The notes beneath the pieces were generated by a model, which had not been told where the DNA came from, ran no database searches, and was given only the letters and a program-made list of their open reading frames with translations. Positions 46,042 to 55,217 of a DNA stretch of 64,000 nucleotides are shown here, in pieces. The stretch covers positions 62,001 to 126,000 of the forward strand of contig NZ_RBCJ01000001.1 of NCBI RefSeq assembly GCF_003626755.1, written 5' to 3'. The position numbers and the translations under genes were made by a program. Within the stretch, counting starts at the first letter, position 1, and each line of letters opens with the position of its first letter. The stretch comes from Ulvibacterium marinum (GTDB taxonomy: Bacteria; Bacteroidota; Bacteroidia; Flavobacteriales; Flavobacteriaceae).

Positions 46042-47580
46042 TTAGTATCCGGAATTCTGATTCAGCACACCATTGGAACGATCTACCTCGGATTGCGGGA
46101 ACGGGAATACTTCATATCTGGGATCCCATGCACCGCCGAAGATAGTAGGGCCCAAATCCCATCTTACTATATCGAACCATCGATGGGGCTCCAAGGCAAG
46201 CTCTACCCTTTTCTCCTGTCTCATGGCTTGGGTCAAATCCGCACCACCTGCCAATGGAGCCAACCCTGCACGTTGCCGTATATCGTTTATCTGTTGTTCC
46301 GCAACTCCCAAGTCGCCCCCTCCTTCGATAAGTGCCTCAGCATATAACAATTTTAACTCTGCGAACCGGAACCATCGTTCATTGTTAAAATCCGCCTGGT
46401 TATTGGGAGAGTGATTTGCATCGACCGTATTCAAGGGCCCTCTGTACTTTTTGAGGGTATAACTGGTTTCGGACCATGCGGGGTCATAGGGCACTTCTAC
46501 TTGCGATGGATTATACGTATAATAGGTATCCCCATCTTGATAGAATATTGTTGCCGCCCTAGTGTCCCCAGGCTCAAAGGCATCGACCAAACTCTGGGTC
46601 GGCGCCCACCAACCCCGTTTGCCTCCTGGAGCACCGGACGCGTTTGGAGCGTCCCAATACCATCCTCTTCCCGTTCCTTGGGAAGCCTTGAAGTTTTCGG
46701 AATGGGTATCATCAAATACCCAAAGGTTATCATCGGAACGGGGACCTCCATATTGCACTTCAAAAATGGATTCGGAATTGTTCTCATTGGCAAAGGAGAA
46801 TACATCCTCATAATTGGGAACAAGCGAATAAGGACCATTGTCCACCACATCGGCCAGGGCCGTAATTGCGGCTGGCCAATCTTCCCTGAACACATTTACC
46901 TTGCCTATATAGGATCTAGCGGCCCAAGAAGTAGCCCTTCCGGTATTACCACTATCCCAAGACTCCGGCAAACCTGCAGCAGCAGCTCCAAAATCAGCTA
47001 GGATAGCCGTGTAAAGCTCTTCCGAAGTGGCGTTTGGCAAAGCCAGGTTATTGATATCGGTCAATACTTCTGTAGCCAAGGGGGGTGTTCCAAACATTTT
47101 TAGGGCCTGAAAATGAAACCAGGCACGAAGAAATTTGGCTTCGGCATCCAAAACAGTAGTCTCTTCAGCGGTCAATTCAGTTTCACTTTGCAAATTTTCA
47201 ATAACCAGATTGGCCCTATAAACACCCTCATAAATTTGGGTATAAATCGCTGCATAAGGAATATCACTTGCCCTAATTTGTAGCGCATCCGCGTCTTGTG
47301 ATCTACCATCCGCACCGGCGGCAATATCCGCGGCAACATCATCCGTAATTACTAGTGTGATTTTCCAAAACTCACCGTTTTCGGCAAGGGTTTCCGTACT
47401 GGTCCCCCAAAAATCCTGAATGGAAGAATAGGAAGCGAATATGGCTCCATCAAAATCCGCCCTTGTTTTGTAGAATGTATCGGCGGTTACCCTATCTAAA
47501 GGCAAGAGGTCTAATTCATCATTGCACGAAAACGTACCTAGGATGCAAAGACTTGTGATAAATACATATATTTTTTTCAT
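46042..47580 (-). CDS. susD: SusD/RagB family outer-membrane glycan-binding lipoprotein
   Basis: A 512-residue lipoprotein (ILGTFSC, Cys19) that caps the SusC transporter and binds the glycan. SusD landmarks are LDLLPLDRVTADTFYKT at the N-terminus, LRAWFHFQALKMFGTPPL near 150, and the C-terminal AELKLLYAEALIEGGG and PHRWFDIVRWD segments. A tryptophan- and glycine-rich loop near 300 (GRGWYWDAPNASGAPGG) may contact ligand. It begins 34 bases after susC. A hairpin terminator follows. Confidence 0.95.
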   Translation of the reverse strand: MKKIYVFITSLCILGTFSCNDELDLLPLDRVTADTFYKTRADFDGAIFASYSSIQDFWGTSTETLAENGEFWKITLVITDDVAADIAAGADGRSQDADALQIRASDIPYAAIYTQIYEGVYRANLVIENLQSETELTAEETTVLDAEAKFLRAWFHFQALKMFGTPPLATEVLTDINNLALPNATSEELYTAILADFGAAAAGLPESWDSGNTGRATSWAARSYIGKVNVFREDWPAAITALADVVDNGPYSLVPNYEDVFSFANENNSESIFEVQYGGPRSDDNLWVFDDTHSENFKASQGTGRGWYWDAPNASGAPGGKRGWWAPTQSLVDAFEPGDTRAATIFYQDGDTYYTYNPSQVEVPYDPAWSETSYTLKKYRGPLNTVDANHSPNNQADFNNERWFRFAELKLLYAEALIEGGGDLGVAEQQINDIRQRAGLAPLAGGADLTQAMRQEKRVELALEPHRWFDIVRWDLGPTIFGGAWDPRYEVFPFPQSEVDRSNGVLNQNSGY

Positions 47581-47614
47581 AATAGGCTTATTATAAAGAT
47601 ATTAAAATTACGGA

Positions 47615-50600
47615 CTAATTAAAATTTACAGACCATCCCAACTGAACTATTCTAGGTAAGGGAGACTGCCCTCCATCCTGACCACTGGCCAAGGTAAAAT
47701 CACCTTTTTGGAAACTTTGGGTACGTCCTACTTCAGGATCGTATCCGGAATAGTTGGTAAATGTCGCCAGGTTCTGGGCACCTATATAAAAGCGCATTCT
47801 TGTAACAAAATTATTAGTCCAGCTTTTCAGTTTTTCGGGAGATATGCTATAGCCAATAGATATATTTTGAATCCTTAAATAACCGGCATCCTCGACCCAA
47901 CGATCTGAAAAACGATCATTGTCGTTCGGATCACTTAAGGTCAGCCTGGGACTAGAACTGGAATTGGTAGTACCCTCCCCGGTCCAACGACTAAAAATCT
48001 GGGTGCTAAAGTTGCTATTGTTGGAAGCCCTAAGGTTTTCAAGATTTATCCTAGCCGAATTATAAACTTGCTGATCGCCAACCCCTCGCAATACGGCTGA
48101 AAAATCAAAGCCCTTGTATTCAGCCTGAATATTGAAGCCGTAGAAGAACCCTGGGAACGGGCTTCCCAAAAATGTCCTATCACTGGCGTCTATCTGTCCA
48201 TCCCCATTAACATCCACAAAACGTATATCCCCGGGTTCCGCACCACTGGAGAAGGCATCCGTCGGGGCCGCACTAGCTTCAGCAGCGGTTTGATAGAGAC
48301 CGTCCGTCTTATATCCATAAAAATGTCCAAGGCTTTCGCCAACAACCGTTCTATGGGTTTGGTTTCCTCCAATACCTGAAATAATATCGGGGATTTGACC
48401 CAAACTTGTTACTTCATTTTTAACCGTAGTCAGATTTCCACCTATGCTATATTTAAAATCCCCAATCTCATCGCTCCAATTGATCGCTAATTCAATACCC
48501 GAGTTTTCAATCTGACCAATGTTGGCATCGGCAGGCAAGAAGAACCCAGAAACAAATGGAATGGGCAATCCAAGCAATACATCATCGGTAGTCTTCTTAT
48601 AATAATCAAATGTACCGGTCAATTTCCCTTTCATAAAGCTCGCATCCAAGCCTATGTCCAATTGTGTACTGGTTTCCCATTTGAGGTCGGCATTGGCAAA
48701 ACTTGTCGGTGCCGGTGCGAGAACAGGGGTTTGACCGTCCCCAATTACATAAAAAATGTTATTGTTCAGGGCACTTAAGAAAGCAAAATTCAAACCGGTA
48801 AATTGGTTACCGGATTGTCCCCAACCTACCCTAAGTTTAATGTCATCTATTGCATCGCTTTGAGGAAAAAAGTCTTCTTGTGAAATTCGCCAACCTGCAG
48901 AAACTGACGGGAAAATTCCATCCCTATTTTCTTCGGCAAACCTCGAAGTAGCATCCCTACGAATATTGGCCGTCATCAAGTATTTTCCTTTGTAATTATA
49001 ACTTAAACGGCCCAACCAACCCTGTAACGTCCAAATATCACCTTCATTGGCCCCGGCAACGGTAGTACCACTACCGGCAAAGTTAGGGTTGAAAAGATTA
49101 CGGCCCTGTAGTCTTACCTTATCAAATCGAAACTTGGTTTGCTCAAATCCGAAAATAGCGGATATATTATGGTCTCCACCAAAGGTTTTGTCGTATGAAA
49201 GTGTTGCGGCAGTAGTCAACGTCAATTCCTCAGGTCTTGAAGAAACCAACAGGGATTGTCTATCATTGCCATCATAGGATATATCCGATTGCAAATATTC
49301 ACCACGAGCCACATTATAATCCAAGCCTAAGGAAGTCCTGAACTTTAAGCCTTCAATAATATTGACCTCTCCATAGAAATTTCCCAAAACCTTGCGGTTC
49401 CTTACCGTAGTACTTTGTGTCCTTAAATCATTCCTAAAAACATAATTGATGCCTCTGGCACCTCCTAAATTTTCAGCAGTCTCTTGATTATACCCCAAGG
49501 GACCGTCCGGATTGAAGATTTGAAAGTACGGCGCATTTAGCGCCGAATTGAACCCGGCAAAAAAAGCACCCTCACTCTGTGTTGTCCTATCAGTTTGGCT
49601 TATCAATATGGATTCTCCAAAACGCAAATGTTTCCCTACCTTAATATCAGAATTGGCTTTGAATGAAAACCTTTCGAAATCTTGCGATGGTTCAATACCC
49701 TCATTGTCAAAGTAACCTCCGGAAATAAAGTAATTGGCATTTTCATTACCACCACTAACGGCCACATTATGACTTTGCACAAAGCCATCACGAAAAATTG
49801 CATCCTGCCAATCTACATTGGGCTGGCCACTAAATTGTGAAAGGTCTCTTCCCAATTGCCCTTGAATATCAATAAATTGCTGCACGTTAAGCACATCTAT
49901 ATTATCCCTTACCGTTGCAACGGAGGCATACCCATCATAGGTCACCCTTGCCTCACCAGATTTCCCTCTCTTTGTAGTAACAATAATGACACCATTGGCG
50001 GCTCTGGCCCCATAAATTGCTGCCGAAGCTGCATCCTTTAATACATCGATGGATTCAATATCATTGGGATTAAGTCCTGCGAGCGGATTGGAATCTGTGG
50101 TAGATGATGTATTTACCGTGATGTTGGTAGTCTGAACAATGGGAACACCATCGATTACCCATAAGGGATCATTGACCCCAGGGGTGCCGATACCACGAAT
50201 TCGTACACTAATCGGTGCTCCAGGATCACCACTCCGGTTGGTTATATTTACCCCGGAAATTGTTCCGGCCAAAACCTGATCGGGGCTTGTTATTGGTTTC
50301 GATATAATTTCAGCGGCGCCAATAGAGCCTACCGCTCCCGTAAGGTCAGCTTTCCGTTGGGTACCATAACCTACGACCACCACCTCGCTCAAGGCCTGTG
50401 CGTCCTCGGTCAAAATAACATTGATAGTAGATCTCCCCTCTATAAGCACTTCTTGAGCAGAATAGCCTACATATGAAAAAACAAGCGTTGTCGCATCTTC
50501 CGGCACATCAATCGTATAGTTTCCATCAAAATCGGCCACAGCTCCAACCGTAGTGCCCTTAACTACAACGCTTGCTCCCGATAATGGTCCCACATCATCC

Positions 50601-50719
50601 GTAACCGTACCCGAAACGGTATTCTGAGCAGATGCCGATTGAATTCCAAAGCATACTAAAACTACGAATGCCAGGGCAAATACCCATATCCCGCCGGGTC
50701 TCGTAAAATTTTGTTTCAT
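47615..50719 (-). CDS. susC: SusC/RagA family TonB-linked outer-membrane transporter
   Basis: A TonB-dependent transporter of 1034 residues. After a signal peptide ending near SASAQ comes a carboxypeptidase-regulatory-like domain (NTVSGTVTDDVGPLSGASV), then the TonB-box/SusC signature EVVVVGYGTQRKADLTGAVG, a plug domain (IRGIGTPGVNDPLWVIDGVP) and a 22-strand barrel ending in the aromatic WSVNFN. It imports a glycan oligomer with SusD. A GTG two codons upstream is open, but the ATG at 50719 is preferred. It has no N-terminal signal-transduction extension, so regulation is not through an anti-sigma factor. Confidence 0.96.
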   Translation of the reverse strand: MKQNFTRPGGIWVFALAFVVLVCFGIQSASAQNTVSGTVTDDVGPLSGASVVVKGTTVGAVADFDGNYTIDVPEDATTLVFSYVGYSAQEVLIEGRSTINVILTEDAQALSEVVVVGYGTQRKADLTGAVGSIGAAEIISKPITSPDQVLAGTISGVNITNRSGDPGAPISVRIRGIGTPGVNDPLWVIDGVPIVQTTNITVNTSSTTDSNPLAGLNPNDIESIDVLKDAASAAIYGARAANGVIIVTTKRGKSGEARVTYDGYASVATVRDNIDVLNVQQFIDIQGQLGRDLSQFSGQPNVDWQDAIFRDGFVQSHNVAVSGGNENANYFISGGYFDNEGIEPSQDFERFSFKANSDIKVGKHLRFGESILISQTDRTTQSEGAFFAGFNSALNAPYFQIFNPDGPLGYNQETAENLGGARGINYVFRNDLRTQSTTVRNRKVLGNFYGEVNIIEGLKFRTSLGLDYNVARGEYLQSDISYDGNDRQSLLVSSRPEELTLTTAATLSYDKTFGGDHNISAIFGFEQTKFRFDKVRLQGRNLFNPNFAGSGTTVAGANEGDIWTLQGWLGRLSYNYKGKYLMTANIRRDATSRFAEENRDGIFPSVSAGWRISQEDFFPQSDAIDDIKLRVGWGQSGNQFTGLNFAFLSALNNNIFYVIGDGQTPVLAPAPTSFANADLKWETSTQLDIGLDASFMKGKLTGTFDYYKKTTDDVLLGLPIPFVSGFFLPADANIGQIENSGIELAINWSDEIGDFKYSIGGNLTTVKNEVTSLGQIPDIISGIGGNQTHRTVVGESLGHFYGYKTDGLYQTAAEASAAPTDAFSSGAEPGDIRFVDVNGDGQIDASDRTFLGSPFPGFFYGFNIQAEYKGFDFSAVLRGVGDQQVYNSARINLENLRASNNSNFSTQIFSRWTGEGTTNSSSSPRLTLSDPNDNDRFSDRWVEDAGYLRIQNISIGYSISPEKLKSWTNNFVTRMRFYIGAQNLATFTNYSGYDPEVGRTQSFQKGDFTLASGQDGGQSPLPRIVQLGWSVNFN

Positions 50720-50883
50720 AATCACTAGTTTAAGTTAGTTGTTTACATGCAGAGAGACGCGCAATACATACAATTTCCAAACGGACTTAGAAGTACATGG
50801 GGTAGCGTTCTCTTCGTCCAATTTAGTTACTTTTTACTGAAAAATGATAAAAAAATTTAGTTAATAGTAAAAATAGTATGTAA

Positions 50884-50903
50884 TCTATGATAGTCTATGC
50901 TAC
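50884..50903. promoter_or_regulatory. Tandem decamer repeat at the susC transcription start (candidate operator)
   Basis: TCTATGATAG is followed at once by TCTATGCTAC, a direct repeat with one helical-turn spacing. The junction also contains the palindrome ATAGTCTAT. It covers the predicted +1 region of susC, a position suited to repression by the adjacent GntR-type regulator. Binding is inference. Confidence 0.4.
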
Positions 50904-50907
50904 TAAA

Positions 50908-50936
50908 CAAAACTAAATTAATTTTGCTTATATCAA
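50908..50936 (-). promoter_or_regulatory. susC promoter
   Basis: On the minus strand: TTG (50936-50934), an 18-base spacer, then a perfect TAGTTTTG (50915-50908). Transcription would start near 50901, leaving a leader of about 180 bases before the susC ATG. Confidence 0.6.
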
Positions 50937-51025
50937 AAAAATACTGTGTGAAAAATGAAACTTTAACAATAAAAGAGTGCGTAATTGCCTATTCAGCAAA
51001 TTGATTGAAAAATCTGTCAGAATAC

Positions 51026-52039
51026 TTACAGTGAGTTACGCTTAATGACGTTAAAGGGCATAATTACTTGCGTTTTACCCTTTTGTTTAATGTGCTTCGC
51101 GGCCTTTATGGCCATGTCATTAAAGTTTGTGGAGATGGTAGTGATGCCTCCAAAGACAATTTGCTTTACCACATGATCGTTGTGAGATAGGATACCTACA
51201 TCCTTGCCAACAACATATTCTCCATTGCGACAATCTCTTAAAACCTCCCATAAATAGGTATCGCTAATAAAGAAATATAGATGTCCCTTTTTGATGGAAC
51301 CCAGGCGGTATTCCTCTTCTACGGCCCCAAGAATTTTATAGTCCACCAAAAATCGATTGAAGGCCTTTAAAATTCCCTCTGGATAATCGGACCCTTTCCT
51401 AAAGAAAAGAACAAACTTATCAAACTGTCTTATACGAGGCAGTAGCTCAACCAATTTAATGTATGTAGTTTCCTCAAATTCCTGTGATATATAGGAATAC
51501 TCTTCGGGCATGGACAAATACCTGTCTATTATCAATAGCTTGGTCGGCTCTATAGATTGCAATAACGGGCGTATACTTTTATGGGGAATTGGAGCGACCA
51601 CATACATGCCATATTTACTTCGAATTGTATTGAAGATACTCTCGAAGACGGAAACATTGTTGTGATGAAAAAAAACATCGATTTGGAATCTTTTGCCCAA
51701 TTCCTTTCTAAATGTATCATAAAACTCCTCTTGAAAACGTTGGAAAGAGAACAATAGCAATGCTATTTTAAGGGTAACCTTGGTTTCCTCACTGATTATG
51801 AAATATCCCTTAAGCTTTTTGGATTCCACCAAGCCTCTATCTTTGAGCTCTTCGTAGGCTTTTACAATAGTCTTTCTTGCAAAACCCAGCTCGTCTACCA
51901 TCTGGTTAATTGAGGGCAGTTTGTCACCGGTTACCAAAATACCCGAATCTATGGATTCCATCGTACCTTGCACCAACTGTTCATGCTTGGATAGCGTATT
52001 AATATTGGCCAAATCCTTTATTCTGTCTATCAATGACAT
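51026..52039 (-). CDS. GntR-family transcriptional regulator with sugar-binding-like C-terminal domain
   Basis: A 337-residue cytoplasmic regulator. An N-terminal GntR winged helix (about 20-85: GDKLPSINQMVDELGFARKT and AYEELKDRGLVESKK) is joined to a LacI/periplasmic-binding-like domain of about 240 residues (VVAPIPHKSIRPLL, LLIIDRYLS, VGILSHNDHVVKQIVFGG). Such AraR-type regulators sense a sugar. It sits directly upstream of susC on the same strand and is the obvious candidate to control the locus. Repeats upstream of its own gene suggest autoregulation. Confidence 0.9.
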   Translation of the reverse strand: MSLIDRIKDLANINTLSKHEQLVQGTMESIDSGILVTGDKLPSINQMVDELGFARKTIVKAYEELKDRGLVESKKLKGYFIISEETKVTLKIALLLFSFQRFQEEFYDTFRKELGKRFQIDVFFHHNNVSVFESIFNTIRSKYGMYVVAPIPHKSIRPLLQSIEPTKLLIIDRYLSMPEEYSYISQEFEETTYIKLVELLPRIRQFDKFVLFFRKGSDYPEGILKAFNRFLVDYKILGAVEEEYRLGSIKKGHLYFFISDTYLWEVLRDCRNGEYVVGKDVGILSHNDHVVKQIVFGGITTISTNFNDMAIKAAKHIKQKGKTQVIMPFNVIKRNSL

Positions 52040-52060
52040 AAAAGGCTATACTTTTTCCGT

Positions 52061-52099
52061 TATACCAAAATGGTGCCCTAATATTACAAAATATACCAA
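52061..52099. promoter_or_regulatory. Direct repeats TATACCAA upstream of the GntR-type gene
   Basis: Two exact copies of TATACCAA, at 52061-52068 and 52092-52099, are 31 bases apart (about three helical turns) and lie 22 and 53 bases upstream of the regulator start. They may be an autoregulatory site; no copy was seen near susC. Confidence 0.3.
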
Positions 52100-52219
52100 T
52101 GAATCCCTATTTTATCACACTTCGTATCCCATATATTCTTAGATCTTCACATCTATTTTCAAGGAGATTATGTCAAAAATGAAGCATTATGAATATATTG
52201 TAAATCAAAATCAGAAATA

Positions 52220-53509
52220 ATGAAAAACCGAATTGCATTTTTATTCATTTTGTCCTCTGTGATCTTGCAGGCACAGACCCGATCCATACAATCCTCCTCC
52301 CCACTTTCCGAGGCTTCCCCAATTGATGAGGGGATGTCACCTGAGCGACTAGAGCGAATAGATTTGATGTTGGACCAAGCTGTTGGAAAAAACAACATCC
52401 CGGGAGCGGTCGCCCTGATTGCCAGAAACGGAAAAATCATATTCCATAAGGCTTATGGTATGGCAGATAACACGTCCAATAAGGATATGGAAAAGAACAC
52501 AATTTTCAGAATCGCCTCCCAGACCAAGGCCATAACCTCTACAGCGGTAATGATGTTATGGGAAGAAGGAAAATTTCGATTGGACGATCCTATTTCCATG
52601 TACATCCCAGATTTTGGAAAAGCCGAAATTCTGGATAGCTTCAACGAAAGGGACTCCACCTACACTACAAAGCCAGCGGAAAACCAAATTACCATTCGCC
52701 ATCTTTTGACCCACACCTCGGGATTAGGTTACGGCGTGATCGATGGCGATGAAAGGTTTCAAAAAATATACGCTAAAGCAGGTATTACCGATCTTTTTAC
52801 AACAAAGAATATATCCATTGGGGAAAGCGTAAAAAAATTGTCGAAACTGCCATTGCATCATAATCCGGGAGAGGCCTTTGTATATAGCGAAGGCTTGGAC
52901 GTACTCGGTTATTTTATCGAAGTTGTTTCCGGAATGCCGTTCGACGAATTTCTTCGAGAACGACTTTTTGACCCTCTGGGCATGGACGATACTTGGTTTT
53001 ATCTCCCCAATGAAAAGGAAAATCGGCTAGTGACCGTACAGCAAAAAAAAGGGAGCAAATGGGAAGAATATCCTGTAACTTTTTACGATCCGGATTACCC
53101 CATAAAAGGCGCCAAACGGTTTTTCTCGGGAGGTGCAGGATTGTCCAGCACCGCGAAGGACTATGCAACCTTTTTGCAGATGTATCTAAACCATGGCGAA
53201 CTTAATGGGAAACGTATTTTAAGTAGAACTACGGTAAGAAGCATTATGGGGAACCAAACCGGAGATCTATGGGGCGATGACATAAAGCACTATGGGTTAG
53301 CCTTTGGGGTGGTAACCCCAAAAGGCCAGGACCATGGCGGTGAGGGAAGTGTTGGCACCTTTGATTGGGGCGGATATTTCAACACACAATACTTTGCCGA
53401 CCCTCAGGAAAAAATCATCGGGATATTAATGAAACAAACCAGAGGGCCCGTAGATGACCAAACCGGTTGGAAATTTCGACAGATGGTTTTTGTAGCGGTC
53501 GATGACTAA
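52220..53509 (+). CDS. Exported serine hydrolase (class C beta-lactamase family)
   Basis: A 429-residue exported protein with a signal peptide to about residue 19. The catalytic SxxK is SQTK at 100-103. The second motif is YSE (222-224) in place of YxN, a departure seen in some esterase-like members. HGGEGSVGTFDWGG near 375 takes the place of the KTG region. It is probably an esterase or peptidase acting on the wall or an exported ester; beta-lactam resistance is not implied. It is divergent from the GntR-type gene and has no evident operon partner. Confidence 0.87.
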   Translation: MKNRIAFLFILSSVILQAQTRSIQSSSPLSEASPIDEGMSPERLERIDLMLDQAVGKNNIPGAVALIARNGKIIFHKAYGMADNTSNKDMEKNTIFRIASQTKAITSTAVMMLWEEGKFRLDDPISMYIPDFGKAEILDSFNERDSTYTTKPAENQITIRHLLTHTSGLGYGVIDGDERFQKIYAKAGITDLFTTKNISIGESVKKLSKLPLHHNPGEAFVYSEGLDVLGYFIEVVSGMPFDEFLRERLFDPLGMDDTWFYLPNEKENRLVTVQQKKGSKWEEYPVTFYDPDYPIKGAKRFFSGGAGLSSTAKDYATFLQMYLNHGELNGKRILSRTTVRSIMGNQTGDLWGDDIKHYGLAFGVVTPKGQDHGGEGSVGTFDWGGYFNTQYFADPQEKIIGILMKQTRGPVDDQTGWKFRQMVFVAVDD

Positions 53510-53586
53510 TTTTTATAGCCAATAATACAAGTGCCTAACATAAAATAAAGGGGTACCCTAAAATATCTCAATTTGAACTTGATGAG

Positions 53587-54108
53587 ATGGTTAAAATCTT
53601 GCTTTTATACTCCTCGGTAGATGGACAAACCCTAAAAATCTGTAACACACTTAGGGAACAGCTACGGAAACAAAGCATAGTTGACCTAGTTGCCATTGAT
53701 GATTTTAATGGGGATACGGACCCATATGACAAAATTGTTATTGGGGCAAGCATCCGATATGGAGTCCATAACAAAAAAGTAATTGACTTCATCAATTCAA
53801 AAAAAGAACACCTTGATTCTATAAAGGCAGCATTTTTTTCTGTTAACCTAGTTGCCAGAAAGCCTGAAAAAAATACGCCGGATACAAATCCATACGTTAC
53901 AAAGTTCTTTAGGACCATAGCCTGGAGACCCAACTTAGTGGAAGTATTTGCGGGTAAACTGGATTATAAAAAATATCCTTTTTTTGACAGGATCATGATT
54001 CAATTCATTATGTGGATGACCAAAGGACCAACAGATCCCCACACCGAAATTGAATATACAGATTGGGAAAAGGTAAAGGAGTTCGGTGAGCGATTAAAAG
54101 TTCTCTAA
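53587..54108 (+). CDS. hemG: Quinone-dependent protoporphyrinogen IX dehydrogenase
   Basis: A flavodoxin-fold protein of 173 residues. The FMN phosphate loop is LLYSSVDGQT at the N-terminus, followed by IGASIRYGVHN near 58 and the HemG-specific SVNLVARKPEKNTPDTNPY near 85. The long-chain insertion DRIMIQFIMWMTKGPTDP near 135 is diagnostic for HemG over ordinary flavodoxins and helps it contact the membrane. It oxidises protoporphyrinogen IX to protoporphyrin IX with electrons passing to quinone. A second haem-synthesis gene, hemA, lies 5.7 kb further on the other strand. Confidence 0.93.
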   Translation: MVKILLLYSSVDGQTLKICNTLREQLRKQSIVDLVAIDDFNGDTDPYDKIVIGASIRYGVHNKKVIDFINSKKEHLDSIKAAFFSVNLVARKPEKNTPDTNPYVTKFFRTIAWRPNLVEVFAGKLDYKKYPFFDRIMIQFIMWMTKGPTDPHTEIEYTDWEKVKEFGERLKVL

Positions 54109-54580
54109 ACATGCAGTTAATCAAGTAAAAGAGCGTAGCAGGGTTTTGCCCGTGTCAGTACTTTACCTATAAAACTTGTGTTCGTTTCAATTTTGACCAA
54201 ACGCGGGAACTTTGATTTTTGCCTCTTTTTAACATCAATGTCATGGCGGTTTATTCATTGGCTCTTAACGCATCTTGCACCATCGCCACTTTTATTAAAA
54301 ACGATTTCGGAACAGAAACCACTCAAAAAATGGTCTATGAGGTTTATCCCAAAACTTATGGGTCTATTTCAAGAATAGAAAATATTCAATCGCACGCTTG
54401 GTCTAGCCCTTTTCAAATCAATGAACCTTGTATTTATGGAATCAAGAGGTCTAGACTATTTTCCACATCCATATTCTTTGCGTTAAATTTTGATTATATG
54501 ATGGCTTCTTATAGAATAATATTGTAATTTAAGGTGCCCATTTCTGTACTGGAATAGTAAACAAACCCAATCCTAATTAC
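54109..54580. other. Gene-poor spacer between hemG and the molybdenum hydroxylase operon
   Basis: This stretch of 472 bases holds only short open frames. One could encode about 94 residues (ATG at 54243, to 54527) with a faintly protein-like composition, but no recognisable motif. Imperfect -7-like strings (GAACTTTG near 54208) occur. It may contain a decayed gene, a long leader or an unrecognised RNA; I see nothing decisive. Confidence 0.4.
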
Positions 54581-55216
54581 ATGGAAAATAAAGACCAAGA
54601 TCCGGAGTCCAAACCGGGAAAAACCATAAGTAGGCGTAGTTTTATAAGGGGTGCCGGATTATCCACCGCAAGTAGCGTTTTAATGACTTCAAACGCCTTT
54701 GCCTTGGAGTACAAGGAACCACTTGTAACAGGCAAAGAATTTGGCCCCGATGCCATAACCATAAAAATGAAGGTCAATGGCATAACAAAATCACTTAGCG
54801 TAGAACCCAGGACAACCCTGGCCTCTGCTCTACGAGATCATTTAGAACTTACAGGAACCAAGGTCGTATGCGATCGGGGCTCTTGTTCCGCATGTACCGT
54901 TTATTTGGATGGTAAGCCTGTAAATTCTTGTATGATGTCAGCTTTTGACGTGGGAGACAAAGAGATTACCACTATTGAAGGTATTGCAAAAAACGGGGAA
55001 TTGCATCCAGTACAGGAAGCTTTTATAGAACATGATGCTTCGCAATGTGGGTATTGCACCCCAGGGATGGTCATGTCCTGTGTACACCTTGTGGATAATA
55101 ACCCTAATCCCAATTTGGAAGATGTAAAAAATGCCACACGGGGCAACCTTTGTCGTTGTGGCACCTACCCTAAAGTCTTTAAGGCCACTCTGGCAGCAGC
55201 AAAAAAAACGATTTAA
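54581..55216 (+). CDS. Molybdenum hydroxylase [2Fe-2S] subunit with Tat signal (PaoA-like)
   Basis: A 211-residue electron-transfer subunit of a xanthine-dehydrogenase-family enzyme. A twin-arginine signal (ISRRSFIRGAG, R18 and R19) implies export of the folded complex to the periplasm. The plant-ferredoxin cluster uses C97, C102, C105 and C117 (CDRGSCSACT), and the second cluster uses C156, C159, C191 and C193 (CGYC and CRC). It is the first gene of a three-subunit operon; the large subunit starts one base after its stop. The exported S-M-L layout recalls the E. coli aldehyde oxidoreductase PaoABC. Confidence 0.94.
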   Translation: MENKDQDPESKPGKTISRRSFIRGAGLSTASSVLMTSNAFALEYKEPLVTGKEFGPDAITIKMKVNGITKSLSVEPRTTLASALRDHLELTGTKVVCDRGSCSACTVYLDGKPVNSCMMSAFDVGDKEITTIEGIAKNGELHPVQEAFIEHDASQCGYCTPGMVMSCVHLVDNNPNPNLEDVKNATRGNLCRCGTYPKVFKATLAAAKKTI

Positions 55217-55217
55217 G

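Larger units (their letters stand above)
50720..51025. other. Intergenic regulatory region between the GntR-type gene and susC
   Basis: This AT-rich stretch of 306 bases has no credible gene. It holds the susC promoter, the tandem decamers next to it and a 5' leader of about 180 bases. Apart from a small TCTGTCAGA palindrome near the regulator stop, I saw no strong hairpin. Confidence 0.6.

Noticed and set aside
54178-54527. Two overlapping plus-strand frames of 66 and 102 residues
   Set aside because: They begin at non-ATG codons or lack motifs and overlap each other in different frames; left as an unexplained spacer.
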